Shown here: positions 7,301-14,345 of the stretch, piece after piece
Position numbering within the stretch: the first letter of the stretch is position 1
How the letters are laid out: each line of letters starts with the position of its first letter
Assembly (NCBI GenBank): GCA_937916085.1
Contig: CALGGO010000049.1
Coordinates: 1 to 32,298, forward strand
From: an uncultured Prevotellaceae bacterium
GTDB lineage: Bacteria > Bacteroidota > Bacteroidia > Bacteroidales > Muribaculaceae
DNA: 32,298 nucleotides
Direction of reading: 5' to 3'
The notes under the pieces: model-generated
What the model was told of the DNA's origin: nothing
Database searches by the model: none
The model's input: the letters and a program-made list of their open reading frames with translations, nothing else
Translations under genes and position numbers: made by a program

Positions 7301-7768
7301 AATGCCTTACTTCCTATAATCACAAGCCCTGGACTAGGTGATGTGTCTTTAAGTCGCTCAGGGTTAATCTTAGCTGGAGCAAATAAAATAATAAGAGACA
7401 GAATAAGATTTGAGGGACAAGAAGATGGAATATTGACAGCGCGTGAGATCGCATATCTGGATTTTAGAAATATTGACTTAGTAGTTCTCTCTGCATGCCA
7501 AACAGGTCTCGGAGAAATCTCGGGTGATGGTGTGTTCGGGTTACAACGAGGATTTAAAAAATCAGGTGTGCACACAATAGTAATGAGCCTGTGGAGTGTT
7601 GATGACGAAGCCACGCGCATACTAATGGGCGATTTTTACAGAAATATTACTATGGGATGTGAGCCGCAGATTGCTCTTTTTAATGCTCAAAGATATTTGC
7701 GTTCAAATTATAGCTGTTATTCTGCTCCTTACTATTGGGCAGCTTTTATCATTCTTGATGCAATATAG
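4364..7768 (+). CDS. Exported TPR-CHAT protease, 1134 aa
   Basis: The N-terminus (MRFCRFIYLVLFAICLASVPVMA) is a signal peptide, so the protein acts in the periplasm or outside. Residues about 30-600 are a long array of tetratricopeptide repeats of the 42-residue kinesin-light-chain type, with recurring NNLAxYYxxxG...A blocks. After a helical region, the C-terminal CHAT (caspase HetF-associated with TPRs) peptidase domain carries the catalytic pair His964 (HIATHGF) and Cys1045 (LSACQTGLG), followed by GVHTIVMSLWSVDD. It begins 4 bases after the hxsA stop, a tightly coupled pair. Its 3' end overlaps the 3' end of hxsC by 20 bases. The position suggests that it processes HxsA or an envelope target in response to a TPR-bound partner (inference). 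Confidence 0.9.
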   Translation: MRFCRFIYLVLFAICLASVPVMAYGSTCDSETNFTKGIQFYHTQKIDSAIICFSICNELDKHSESPIYKEYSAAWLARCYYLAGQEEKAKVISDYYKVSPIDRRQTSSIDSLYTIASFYFDKSEYDKAQPLYKECFNLINNNFDEIHILYSGILEEYSLTLERLKRYEECLEIQKELIKVIGAYYGEHSKEYANELLLLSSRESYTGKFNDAISHSEIALQMYSQLGEDELKYQTLCKISNYQSFLGKYDDACNTILQVLNDYKENCLTNMPLYVMAMNDYADYLLKLGRISDGIKICDEAIILCSINGKNDALYATTLNVKANLEQARGNFRDAIKFGETALAIKRTIYGEVHPEYALILNNLARYYMGLGQFQYCIELQNKVLSNYLQYYGIKEENYATGLNNLAEYYDKIGNTQKSLQIEEEALSLWDNMYGKLHPDYAMALTIIANYYSKLGNNEQAIALTGEALNIKLQIFGRNNPDYAISLNNYAYYNFLIGNIDIAIEKELEVLDILQSVVGKSSPDYAMSLIVLSEFYEEDEKSENALLYLEQAKSLYEESIGTNNPAFAYCVGKLALMYAHIGETEKAEDYAEAATSIFKDIVLDNFRFLTANERQQLWGMYQNWFENTLPSIANINQSQKLNSVLYDGELLRKGLLLNAELALRDLLVESNDTVMLHTFDELVELKKSLQKQQELGVLTKESSDSINALIAKSERRLIVGSQVYGDYTSNLSSNWIDIKNKLGKGELAVEYFRFYNSYGNVMYAALALSAEDNYPRYITLCTESKLSQLLDEDRYSNDWGTPFLKELVYPILANGEEITAIYFSPDGVIHNIPLENIFDKDSLLNNQLKFYRLSSTRQLCLKSKQKRITNASLFGGISYNSEPILNGVYLKQYIDSEVEPIIRGSVLTNGYEDLPSTEIEIESIDEILTHDGVVTTTFIHDKATETAFKLMSQQSVNIIHIATHGFYWTEQDAANKKSKNALLPIITSPGLGDVSLSRSGLILAGANKIIRDRIRFEGQEDGILTAREIAYLDFRNIDLVVLSACQTGLGEISGDGVFGLQRGFKKSGVHTIVMSLWSVDDEATRILMGDFYRNITMGCEPQIALFNAQRYLRSNYSCYSAPYYWAAFIILDAI

Positions 7769-8639
7769 GATTAATACCACAGAATGGTTTCGATGAAGTC
7801 GCAAAAAGACCGCAACACTTTTCCCTCATGAGACAGGGATCGCATTCTTTAAGAAAGTATTTTTTCCATTCAGAAATGCTTTGAAAAGCAAATATATGTG
7901 CTGTAGGTGGGAGTAAACATAACGGGATATTATAGATACGGACATCGTATCCTGCCATTGATAAGTTTTGACATGCCTCTGTGAGATATGGAATATATAA
8001 TTTCGGCTCAACCCAAATGTGTTTATCCAGAGTATCTGCATTTCCAATTCGCTCCATACCAATAAAAGAAATCCAACTAACAAAAGATAAATTCTTAAGT
8101 ATGAATTGACTTATTTGAGGCAATCGTTTATAATTCATGTTATTGATAACGATGCGCAATTCAATGGCGCTCGAATTCATCGCCAAGTTGTATAGACCAT
8201 ACAATGTTTCTTGATACGCCCGGTTGTTACCGGCTATCAGATTGTGGTCATTCTCATAGTCGGAATGCAATGGGATTCCGAATGATATCATCCAATCTCC
8301 AACTGAGACAACATTAGAGGCGTATTCAGGACTTGAGAAAAGTCTACCATTGGACAGTATATGTATATGTGTATCGGGCAACTTCTCCCTAATTAATGAT
8401 ATTAAGGTCGGTAATTTATCTCCTAATAATGTGGGTTCCCCTCCAGTGATTCCGATATAATTAATATTTTTGGGGGCTCCTAAAATTTTCTGAATATTTT
8501 GCTCAAAGAGCTCATCAATGTCATCGTTATCTTTTGGTGGTTGGCAACACATGATACATCTATTGTTACATTGTTCTGTAACAAATAGAATATTGTCATT
8601 TGATGATGCATCAAAACCTCTGCTTATTATCGAATCCAT
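7749..8639 (-). CDS. hxsC: His-Xaa-Ser system radical SAM maturase HxsC
   Basis: The 296-aa protein is a radical S-adenosylmethionine enzyme with the [4Fe-4S] motif Cys24-x3-Cys28-x2-Cys31 (EQCNNRCIMC), followed by the Gly-rich GITGGEPTLLG strand that binds SAM. The C-terminus has extra cysteines (CDPCLMREKCCGLF ... FCGINP) that probably bind an auxiliary metal cluster. Pairing with a second radical SAM/SPASM gene and a 92-aa HxsD-like gene beside an HxS-repeat protein identifies it as HxsC. Its start overlaps the hxsB end by 13 bases, indicating translational coupling. Cytosolic; predicted to modify the HxS tract of HxsA together with HxsB. Confidence 0.88.
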   Translation of the reverse strand: MDSIISRGFDASSNDNILFVTEQCNNRCIMCCQPPKDNDDIDELFEQNIQKILGAPKNINYIGITGGEPTLLGDKLPTLISLIREKLPDTHIHILSNGRLFSSPEYASNVVSVGDWMISFGIPLHSDYENDHNLIAGNNRAYQETLYGLYNLAMNSSAIELRIVINNMNYKRLPQISQFILKNLSFVSWISFIGMERIGNADTLDKHIWVEPKLYIPYLTEACQNLSMAGYDVRIYNIPLCLLPPTAHIFAFQSISEWKKYFLKECDPCLMREKCCGLFATSSKPFCGINPILHQE

Positions 8640-10024
8640 GACATGAAAATGGGGTATACCTCAGAATGTCTTGTCACCAACAATCTGATAATATGGTTAA
8701 TAATCGCATAATTTTTTTTACATACAAGAGATGTTGGTCTAAAGCCATACATGTCGCCTTGGGTAGAATAGTTTCTAACGGGATCCGCGCCACAATATGA
8801 CTTATATGGGCATGACGAACATCCAGCTAATACTTCATTATTCCACAAATCTGCCCATTTGCGGGTCTTTAAACTGAATATCAATTGGTCGTAATCATCA
8901 TCAATACTACCCAAGCAAAAAGTCAAATCACCATGTTCTGCCAACATTCTGGATTCATCAGAAGCATATACTTTGCCATCATAATTATATACTAGCACAG
9001 AATTAACTATTCCTGCTGGTGACTGCAAATCTACAAACCCTGAATTCCATGGAGTCAATATTTTGCGAAGAATAATCGATGTGAAATTTTCACGAATGAA
9101 TATACCTCTCTTATTTAAATCAATTATGTAATCTAGGGCTTTTATGTAGAAAGATATGAATTGTTCTATATAGTCATCCCAGTTGTCATTGTTCTTAGCC
9201 AATCCATAAGGATTCAAACTTCTAAGGAAAATATCATTAAATCCTTGTGAGACATATTCATCTACAATCTCAAGAGGATATTTAAGTGACAATACTGAGG
9301 TTGTCATTAGAGCGGACACACGGTCTTGACCTAGTACGTTTCTAACAATAGAAATCCCATTAATAACTTTTTTATAACTGTTATGTTTACCACGATTGTT
9401 ATTGTGTAGCCATTCTGGGCCATCTAACGACGTACTTACTAGGACATCAAACTGCTTACAGATATCTAACACTTCTTCTGTTATATCAATACAATTCGAA
9501 CAGAGGACAAATGTTAGGTCTCGTTTTTCTTCTTCGTTCTTTTTAAGAGCATATTCTATCCCAATTCTAAGCAACTTTGGTTCTAATGAGGGTTCTCCTC
9601 CTTGAAATTCCATAGTTAAATGATTAGATGGAGACTCAAACATTAAGTCTACCGCTCTCTTTAGACAATGTTGAGTCATAGTCACGTTCTGGCAGGAACT
9701 GTCCAGGCTACTCGCTTGACAATATGAGCAACGTTGATTACATCTGAGAGTCAAAACGAATAGATGTAACGATGTTTTATCATCTAGGAATCTCTTCTTT
9801 TCGGCCAATCGCTCTGCATAAATTGCGAATGTTGAGGGTAATGGGTCTTTTGTTATAAAGTAGTTCGAAACGAGAGTTTTATATAAATCAGTATCCTCTT
9901 CTAACTCATGCAGAATGATTGATTTGGCTGTGCCTGCGGGCGTAACCAATAAATCGCCTAATTCATTTATTAGGACATCATTGTTGTCAATGTTAGTGAA
10001 ATTAAACGGGAGAAGGTGATACAT
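8627..10024 (-). CDS. hxsB: His-Xaa-Ser system radical SAM/SPASM maturase HxsB
   Basis: The 465-aa protein has an N-terminal region of about 85 residues (possible substrate recognition), then the radical SAM motif Cys95-x3-Cys99-x2-Cys102 (LRCNQRCSYCQAS) and the SAM-binding EFQGGEPSLEP. The C-terminal SPASM-like region contains LAGCSSCPYKSYCGADP and a later VCKK cysteine that would bind auxiliary iron-sulfur clusters. This is the architecture of peptide-modifying radical SAM enzymes such as HxsB. It starts 2 bases after the hxsD stop and overlaps hxsC, so D-B-C is one operon. The reaction product is not established in my knowledge. Confidence 0.9.
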   Translation of the reverse strand: MYHLLPFNFTNIDNNDVLINELGDLLVTPAGTAKSIILHELEEDTDLYKTLVSNYFITKDPLPSTFAIYAERLAEKKRFLDDKTSLHLFVLTLRCNQRCSYCQASSLDSSCQNVTMTQHCLKRAVDLMFESPSNHLTMEFQGGEPSLEPKLLRIGIEYALKKNEEEKRDLTFVLCSNCIDITEEVLDICKQFDVLVSTSLDGPEWLHNNNRGKHNSYKKVINGISIVRNVLGQDRVSALMTTSVLSLKYPLEIVDEYVSQGFNDIFLRSLNPYGLAKNNDNWDDYIEQFISFYIKALDYIIDLNKRGIFIRENFTSIILRKILTPWNSGFVDLQSPAGIVNSVLVYNYDGKVYASDESRMLAEHGDLTFCLGSIDDDYDQLIFSLKTRKWADLWNNEVLAGCSSCPYKSYCGADPVRNYSTQGDMYGFRPTSLVCKKNYAIINHIIRLLVTRHSEVYPIFMSWIR

Positions 10025-10026
10025 TT

Positions 10027-10305
10027 TTAATCTATATATTTTTCAAATGCTTTAGCATATAGAATTGTTCGTATATCGTGCGTCTCTTTCTCAACAATAT
10101 GCCTTAGCTTAAAATCATTGAGTAATTGAAAGATACTATTACGCAATTCATTCTCGTCAAAGTCACAATTATCATGCGGAGTAAAAGATATAGTTTCTTT
10201 ATCCATATTGAGACTCCTTGTTATAGTATATCTATCTGATAGCCAATAAATGGCTTTAGATACACATTCATCGGGATAAATATTTCTATCAATTATTATT
10301 TTCAT
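10027..10305 (-). CDS. hxsD: His-Xaa-Ser system protein HxsD, 92 aa
   Basis: A small cytosolic protein beginning MKIIIDRNIYPDECVSKAIY and containing the W-L-S-D-R-Y-T-I stretch followed by an acidic C-terminal helix. Size, the pattern (xIYPxxxVxKAxYxLSDRYxI) and position immediately before hxsB fit HxsD, an accessory protein always found with HxsB and HxsC. It may be a peptide-binding chaperone analogous to the RRE of other RiPP systems (inference). The 184-bp gap upstream of its ATG (10306-10489) is the only sizeable gap between the RT and hxs genes and may hold a promoter, though no clear TAnnTTTG is seen. Confidence 0.85.
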   Translation of the reverse strand: MKIIIDRNIYPDECVSKAIYWLSDRYTITRSLNMDKETISFTPHDNCDFDENELRNSIFQLLNDFKLRHIVEKETHDIRTILYAKAFEKYID

Positions 10306-10489
10306 AATAAAACCACATGTATTATATTGTTATTCTGTATATTACAACATCCAAATAGATGAATTAATCTGTTTGTTTTCTTTTTAAAAACATATTCATA
10401 TGATCTTTACTTGTTTATGTGCATCCAACTTAAATGATTTGACGAAAGCGAATGTGTTTTAAACAATATCTTAAGAGGACATTTTATGC
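10306..10489. other. AT-rich gap between RT and hxsD
   Basis: This 184-bp stretch contains no open frame of note and no strong hairpin with a T run. It could carry an internal promoter or an RNA element for the RT, but I see no clear signal. Confidence 0.3.
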
Positions 10490-12061
10490 TCAATATCCCA
10501 CAAACAAACTTGCCTCTTCTTTACTAAAGACAATGGGCATCTTATTTGCTTTTTCATAGTTTATAAAATTCTCTGGGGTAAGCATCGGCTTAAACTTTTC
10601 CTTAAGCCAATCTACATTCCAAAGGTATGTTCTATCTTTAATGTTCTCTTGATTGACCAAGAGACAAATATCCTCGGTGAATTTCAAGTTATTGAATGTT
10701 GGCTTTGTCAGTCTTTGAATCCAGATTTGCATGTGACCAATATTTGGTAATGACTGGAAACGGCTATATATCTTATTGATAATACTCTGTTTTTTAGTGT
10801 CAGGGACAAACGTCAATAAGGCGCTCAACATGGCAAAACATATAGAATACGTTTTAGGATTCCGATACGCAATATTCGTTATTATCGCTATTAACACCTC
10901 TGGATCATCATTTTTAAGATAATCATGAGTCGTTTTAATTGTTGCTCGATAGATTCTTCTCTCATACAGATTAGATAGGAGTTTTAATATGATGCTCGAG
11001 TCAGGGAATTTTAACGTTATCTCATATATAAAAAGCAACTCCTTTTCTATAGTTGTAAATGGATTTGAACCTGCTTTATCAATTGGGACATTAGAGATAT
11101 AGAATAATTTATCCGCTTTAATTGAGTTGCTTATAACATCTTCAGAAAACAATGATTTCTCAGAATTAATTCTCATACCATTTTCTGCGAGCACTTCTGA
11201 AATGACCTTCATTATGTTACCGAGCACAGTGACGTCATTAGAAAACACTCGATAATCGTCACGATAACGGAGAATCTTGAAATTCCCAAACTGCTCCTCT
11301 TTCAATCTTTCACTCAATTGGCCATCAATATATCCAAGTACAATTTCTGATATAAAATCAGACAAAACACTTCCTTGTGGTATTCCATTTGTTTGTCCAT
11401 ATTGCAGCTGCCTAATAAGAAAGTCCAAACGATTTCCTAACTTAGCCTCCTTGTCATTTAAGTCTGTATGCTGTTTTGCGACCTCCTTTGTGTGTATCGC
11501 CCAAGATATTAAATGTGTATAGATTGAACCATAACAGTCAGTAATATCAGTAATGAGCACATGACCATACTCTAATGACAGCTTAACACTTTCCTGTTCA
11601 AAGTTTTGCCACCAATTATAACGTATCATAGCCTCTGTGTCTGATTCATCGTCATCTATCACTTCTATCGGCAAACTTTTACTCACTATTCTGGCGTCAC
11701 CTCGAAAGAATTTGAGTCTGTCTACAATTTGCTTCCAATTATTCTCTTCTGTAATAAAATCAACAATAAGGCAATATAAAACTGGATTTATCAATTGAAT
11801 CGGACGATAAGCATACTTACCGTCCTTATTTATTAGCAGAGTATAGCAAACCCCATCATAACAATCAGGTTTTTTCTTGGGGTCAACTAATAGTTTTGAT
11901 TTCCAGTTCTCAAAACCATCATAAGAAATGGCCAAATCTATTCTTTGCAACATATCATCAAATTCAAAATACTCTGGTAGTGATATACTAGAATAGCTTT
12001 CCCCTTTGAGGAAAAACCGTTTAGCCTCTTTTCTGTTATAATCAAGTATGTTTTTAATCAT
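10490..12061 (-). CDS. Reverse transcriptase, UG/Abi-like, 523 aa
   Basis: RT motifs are recognisable: motif A TDITDCYGSIYTH with Asp172, motif B NGIPQGSVLSDFISE (about residues 225-239), and the catalytic box YRDD (RYRDDYRVF, Asp268 and Asp269). The TDITxCYGSIYTH form and the C-terminal region of about 200 helical residues without maturase or endonuclease domain point to the unknown-group/abortive-infection (UG/Abi) reverse transcriptases, many of which are antiphage. I cannot assign a subclass. There is no visible retron-like or group II intron RNA beside it. It starts 42 bases after the anti-sigma-like gene and precedes hxsD by 184 bases, so it probably belongs to the same long minus-strand unit. 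Confidence 0.85.
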   Translation of the reverse strand: MIKNILDYNRKEAKRFFLKGESYSSISLPEYFEFDDMLQRIDLAISYDGFENWKSKLLVDPKKKPDCYDGVCYTLLINKDGKYAYRPIQLINPVLYCLIVDFITEENNWKQIVDRLKFFRGDARIVSKSLPIEVIDDDESDTEAMIRYNWWQNFEQESVKLSLEYGHVLITDITDCYGSIYTHLISWAIHTKEVAKQHTDLNDKEAKLGNRLDFLIRQLQYGQTNGIPQGSVLSDFISEIVLGYIDGQLSERLKEEQFGNFKILRYRDDYRVFSNDVTVLGNIMKVISEVLAENGMRINSEKSLFSEDVISNSIKADKLFYISNVPIDKAGSNPFTTIEKELLFIYEITLKFPDSSIILKLLSNLYERRIYRATIKTTHDYLKNDDPEVLIAIITNIAYRNPKTYSICFAMLSALLTFVPDTKKQSIINKIYSRFQSLPNIGHMQIWIQRLTKPTFNNLKFTEDICLLVNQENIKDRTYLWNVDWLKEKFKPMLTPENFINYEKANKMPIVFSKEEASLFVGY

Positions 12062-12103
12062 TTATATAAGTGTTAAATAATTATTATGTGAGGTGGAACT
12101 ATC

Positions 12104-12847
12104 TCATTGTTCTTCAACTTTTTTGAGGAGTTCTCTTGCTTTGTCGCCGATGGTGGTGTCTGCTGGGGCAACATCGGTCAGTTTCTCGAGGACGGCTTTG
12201 GCTTGCTTGCGATTATTGTTCTTCAGGTGACCGATGGCAAGATTCCAGCCGATTTCGGGAGCGTAATCGGTGTAGTCGTTATAGGTGTCTTGTGTGGCAA
12301 GCTCCCAGCACAAGGCCAACTCGTGGAGCGTGTTGTCCATATCCTTCTTTTGGGCAACATTGTCCATGAGGTTCATAAGTTTCAGTTCGACTTCTCCATT
12401 CTCACCACCACGTGTTAGTTGAGATGAAGTAAATACTGTCGCATATTGTTCACCGAGTCCGGTGGTGTTGCGATAGTCATTGTAACCAATACCAGCCCAT
12501 ATCAATAATGCGACTGAAGCAGCAGCCGACAACCAGGTTACCGTCCTTCGCCATGAGATGACCTTGGCTTTTTTCTCGGCAGAAGCAACCTTTGCAACGG
12601 CACCAACCTCTACTGCATCTGTTGCGAGAAACTCACCCATGAGATCTTCATCGTTGGCGGTCCCGACTTCTTTCATGCCTTTTACCATGCGAGCCATTGC
12701 AATAGCTTTCGCTTTCAACTCAGGATTGGCCTGCAGTTCTTGCATAAATAGCTGTTCCTCATCGGCAGTCATCTTGCATTTGAGATAGTTGACAATGCGC
12801 TCATCCTCAAGCAGCATTTTCTCGTCTATGTTGTTATCTGTATTCAT
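12104..12847 (-). CDS. Anti-sigma-factor-like membrane protein with TPR-like tail, 247 aa
   Basis: The N-terminal 60 residues (LLEDERIVNYLKCKMTADEEQLFMQELQANPEL) resemble the helical anti-sigma domain of proteins such as FecR/RseA types without zinc ligands. One membrane helix lies at about residues 102-121 (VTWLSAAASVALLIWAGIGY). The C-terminal part (about 165-245) is helical and TPR-like (GWNLAIGHLKNNNRKQAKAVLEKL). It starts 11 bases after the sigma gene, as expected for a sigma/anti-sigma pair: the cytosolic domain would hold the sigma factor and the outer TPR part would sense an envelope signal. The direct binding is inference. Confidence 0.75.
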   Translation of the reverse strand: MNTDNNIDEKMLLEDERIVNYLKCKMTADEEQLFMQELQANPELKAKAIAMARMVKGMKEVGTANDEDLMGEFLATDAVEVGAVAKVASAEKKAKVISWRRTVTWLSAAASVALLIWAGIGYNDYRNTTGLGEQYATVFTSSQLTRGGENGEVELKLMNLMDNVAQKKDMDNTLHELALCWELATQDTYNDYTDYAPEIGWNLAIGHLKNNNRKQAKAVLEKLTDVAPADTTIGDKARELLKKVEEQ

Positions 12848-12858
12848 AAGTCTGTGAG

Positions 12859-13422
12859 TTAAAAGATGCGTTCAACAATTTCTTTGTAGCGTTTCTTGAA
12901 CTTGTCGCAACAACGATGTTTGGTAACCTTCACCGAACTCTCACTGCCATAATTGAGCATACTTGCAAGTGTCTTCATCGAGAAGCCATCACGATAGAAT
13001 CCCCACAGCAAACTATCGCAAGGCTCTGGCAAGTTCCTTACAATCTGGCGCACAAGTGCCGATTTTCTGCGTTCTATTTGTTCATCGTCATCTTCTAATG
13101 CCAATAGCCGGTCGATGCGTTCATCTTCAAATTCATCTTTGGTCGCATCAGGGTATTCGTCAACGATGTTAAGTGTCTTGCCACTTTGACGCATCAATTC
13201 AAATGCTTTGTTGCGGCAAATACTGTTGAAGTAGGTTGCAAGCGAAGCCGTCAACTCGGTAAGCTTGCCCTCTAATATATTTTGATGTAGAACAATGAAC
13301 GCCTCTTGGAAAATGTCTTCGCAATCAGGACGCGACAACGAGAATTGACCTTGCAAGAATGCAAGCGTCTTTTCCCATTGCTTCGAGGCGAAGCTATTTA
13401 ATGTCTCATAAGAGTATTCCAT
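12859..13422 (-). CDS. ECF-type RNA polymerase sigma factor, 187 aa
   Basis: Region 2 is visible near residues 25-75 (DCEDIFQEAFIVLHQNI ... SICRNKAFELMRQ) and region 4 near 125-185 (NLPEPCDSLLWGFYRDGFSMKTLA ... VTKHRCCDKFKKRY), with an acidic linker (DDDEQIE) between. Length and two-domain layout are those of ECF sigma factors. It sits 12 bases after the caspase gene and 11 bases before the anti-sigma-like gene. It is a candidate for recognising the three AACC/GTC promoter motifs at 939-3484, but no copy of that motif is seen directly upstream of its own operon. Confidence 0.88.
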   Translation of the reverse strand: MEYSYETLNSFASKQWEKTLAFLQGQFSLSRPDCEDIFQEAFIVLHQNILEGKLTELTASLATYFNSICRNKAFELMRQSGKTLNIVDEYPDATKDEFEDERIDRLLALEDDDEQIERRKSALVRQIVRNLPEPCDSLLWGFYRDGFSMKTLASMLNYGSESSVKVTKHRCCDKFKKRYKEIVERIF

Positions 13423-13434
13423 ATTCGGTATTTG

Positions 13435-14325
13435 TTACTTCAAACTCGTTTCGTAAACCATATTTTGGCGTGTCAGTCTTCGGTCGCCGTCCATCATTCG
13501 TTTCACTTCCTGCACCCAGTTCAACGAATTGGACAGCCGATTAGCACGCAACGTCTTATTGACGTAATACGATAGCGGACCATAATACTGGCCGTCTTGC
13601 TTTATCTCATAGTTGGACTGATAAGAACGGCATGCCTCAAGTATGAGTATGTCGCCTTGAGTCCCACTGCTCTTTATGGCAAAATGCCCTTCGGTGTTAA
13701 CACGTGGGCGATATTTTTTCCCATTTGGGCTAAATGCGTCTTTTGTGCCGCGCACAAAAGTCTCCTCCTCATATTCCATCTCGTCACCACGAGAAGAACC
13801 GCCAGCATGGCAAGCATCAATAACGACACAAAGGAATCCTTTCGGCCCTATTTTCTTTCTGATTTTGTCAAAAAAACTATACAACTCGTCATCAATGATG
13901 TGATTCGCACCTTCATATTTGCCTTTACTGTAAACCTTTTGTGCATCATAAGGAATGATTGCTTCGTCCCAGCCATCTTCTTCGTCTTTACTTTTGTCCT
14001 CAAACGGCTGACCATGCCCAGAAAAGTGAATATAAACCATATCACCTGGTTTGCATGAGTTAGCAAGTGCTTTTAGCTCTTTTCGTATACGTTTAGCTGT
14101 CGCTTGCTGGTTGGTGACTTTGATGATACTGAATTGTTGTGACTTTAATGTGGTTGCCAAGAGTTCCACATCACTGGCTCCATGAATATCTGTCCATTGT
14201 GTGGCACTATTTGAGGAATAATTAGAGATTCCAACAAGCAAAGCGCGCTTTGTTTGGGCATCTGAATTGAACGGAAGCACAAACAAAACCAGCACCAATA
14301 TTAATGTTTGATAAATTTTATGCAT
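13435..14325 (-). CDS. Exported caspase-family peptidase (C14), 296 aa
   Basis: A signal peptide (MHKIYQTLILVLVLFVLPF, cleavage near SDAQ at residues 21-24) precedes a caspase/metacaspase p20-like domain. It begins with KRALLVGISNYS, the catalytic His104 lies in YIHFSGHGQPF, and the catalytic Cys172 in VVIDACHAGGSSRG. The C-terminal part contains ILEACRSYQSNYE and GPLSYYVNKTL typical of bacterial caspase-like proteins. Its stop is 12 bases before the sigma factor gene. It starts 20 bases after the end of the AlbA_2-type gene, so read-through from upstream is possible. With CHAT, the locus encodes two exported clan-CD cysteine peptidases. The substrate is unknown. Confidence 0.9.
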   Translation of the reverse strand: MHKIYQTLILVLVLFVLPFNSDAQTKRALLVGISNYSSNSATQWTDIHGASDVELLATTLKSQQFSIIKVTNQQATAKRIRKELKALANSCKPGDMVYIHFSGHGQPFEDKSKDEEDGWDEAIIPYDAQKVYSKGKYEGANHIIDDELYSFFDKIRKKIGPKGFLCVVIDACHAGGSSRGDEMEYEEETFVRGTKDAFSPNGKKYRPRVNTEGHFAIKSSGTQGDILILEACRSYQSNYEIKQDGQYYGPLSYYVNKTLRANRLSNSLNWVQEVKRMMDGDRRLTRQNMVYETSLK

Positions 14326-14345
14326 ATCAATCTTTATTTTATGTG

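Noticed and set aside
10490..12061. Group II intron or retron reverse transcriptase
   Set aside because: No maturase or endonuclease domain, no intron RNA boundaries and no msr/msd-like inverted repeats were visible. Motifs fit the UG/Abi type better.
12107..12418. Plus-strand frames of 77-103 aa over the anti-sigma-like gene
   Set aside because: They are shadows opposite a well-supported operon gene and show no domain or start signals.
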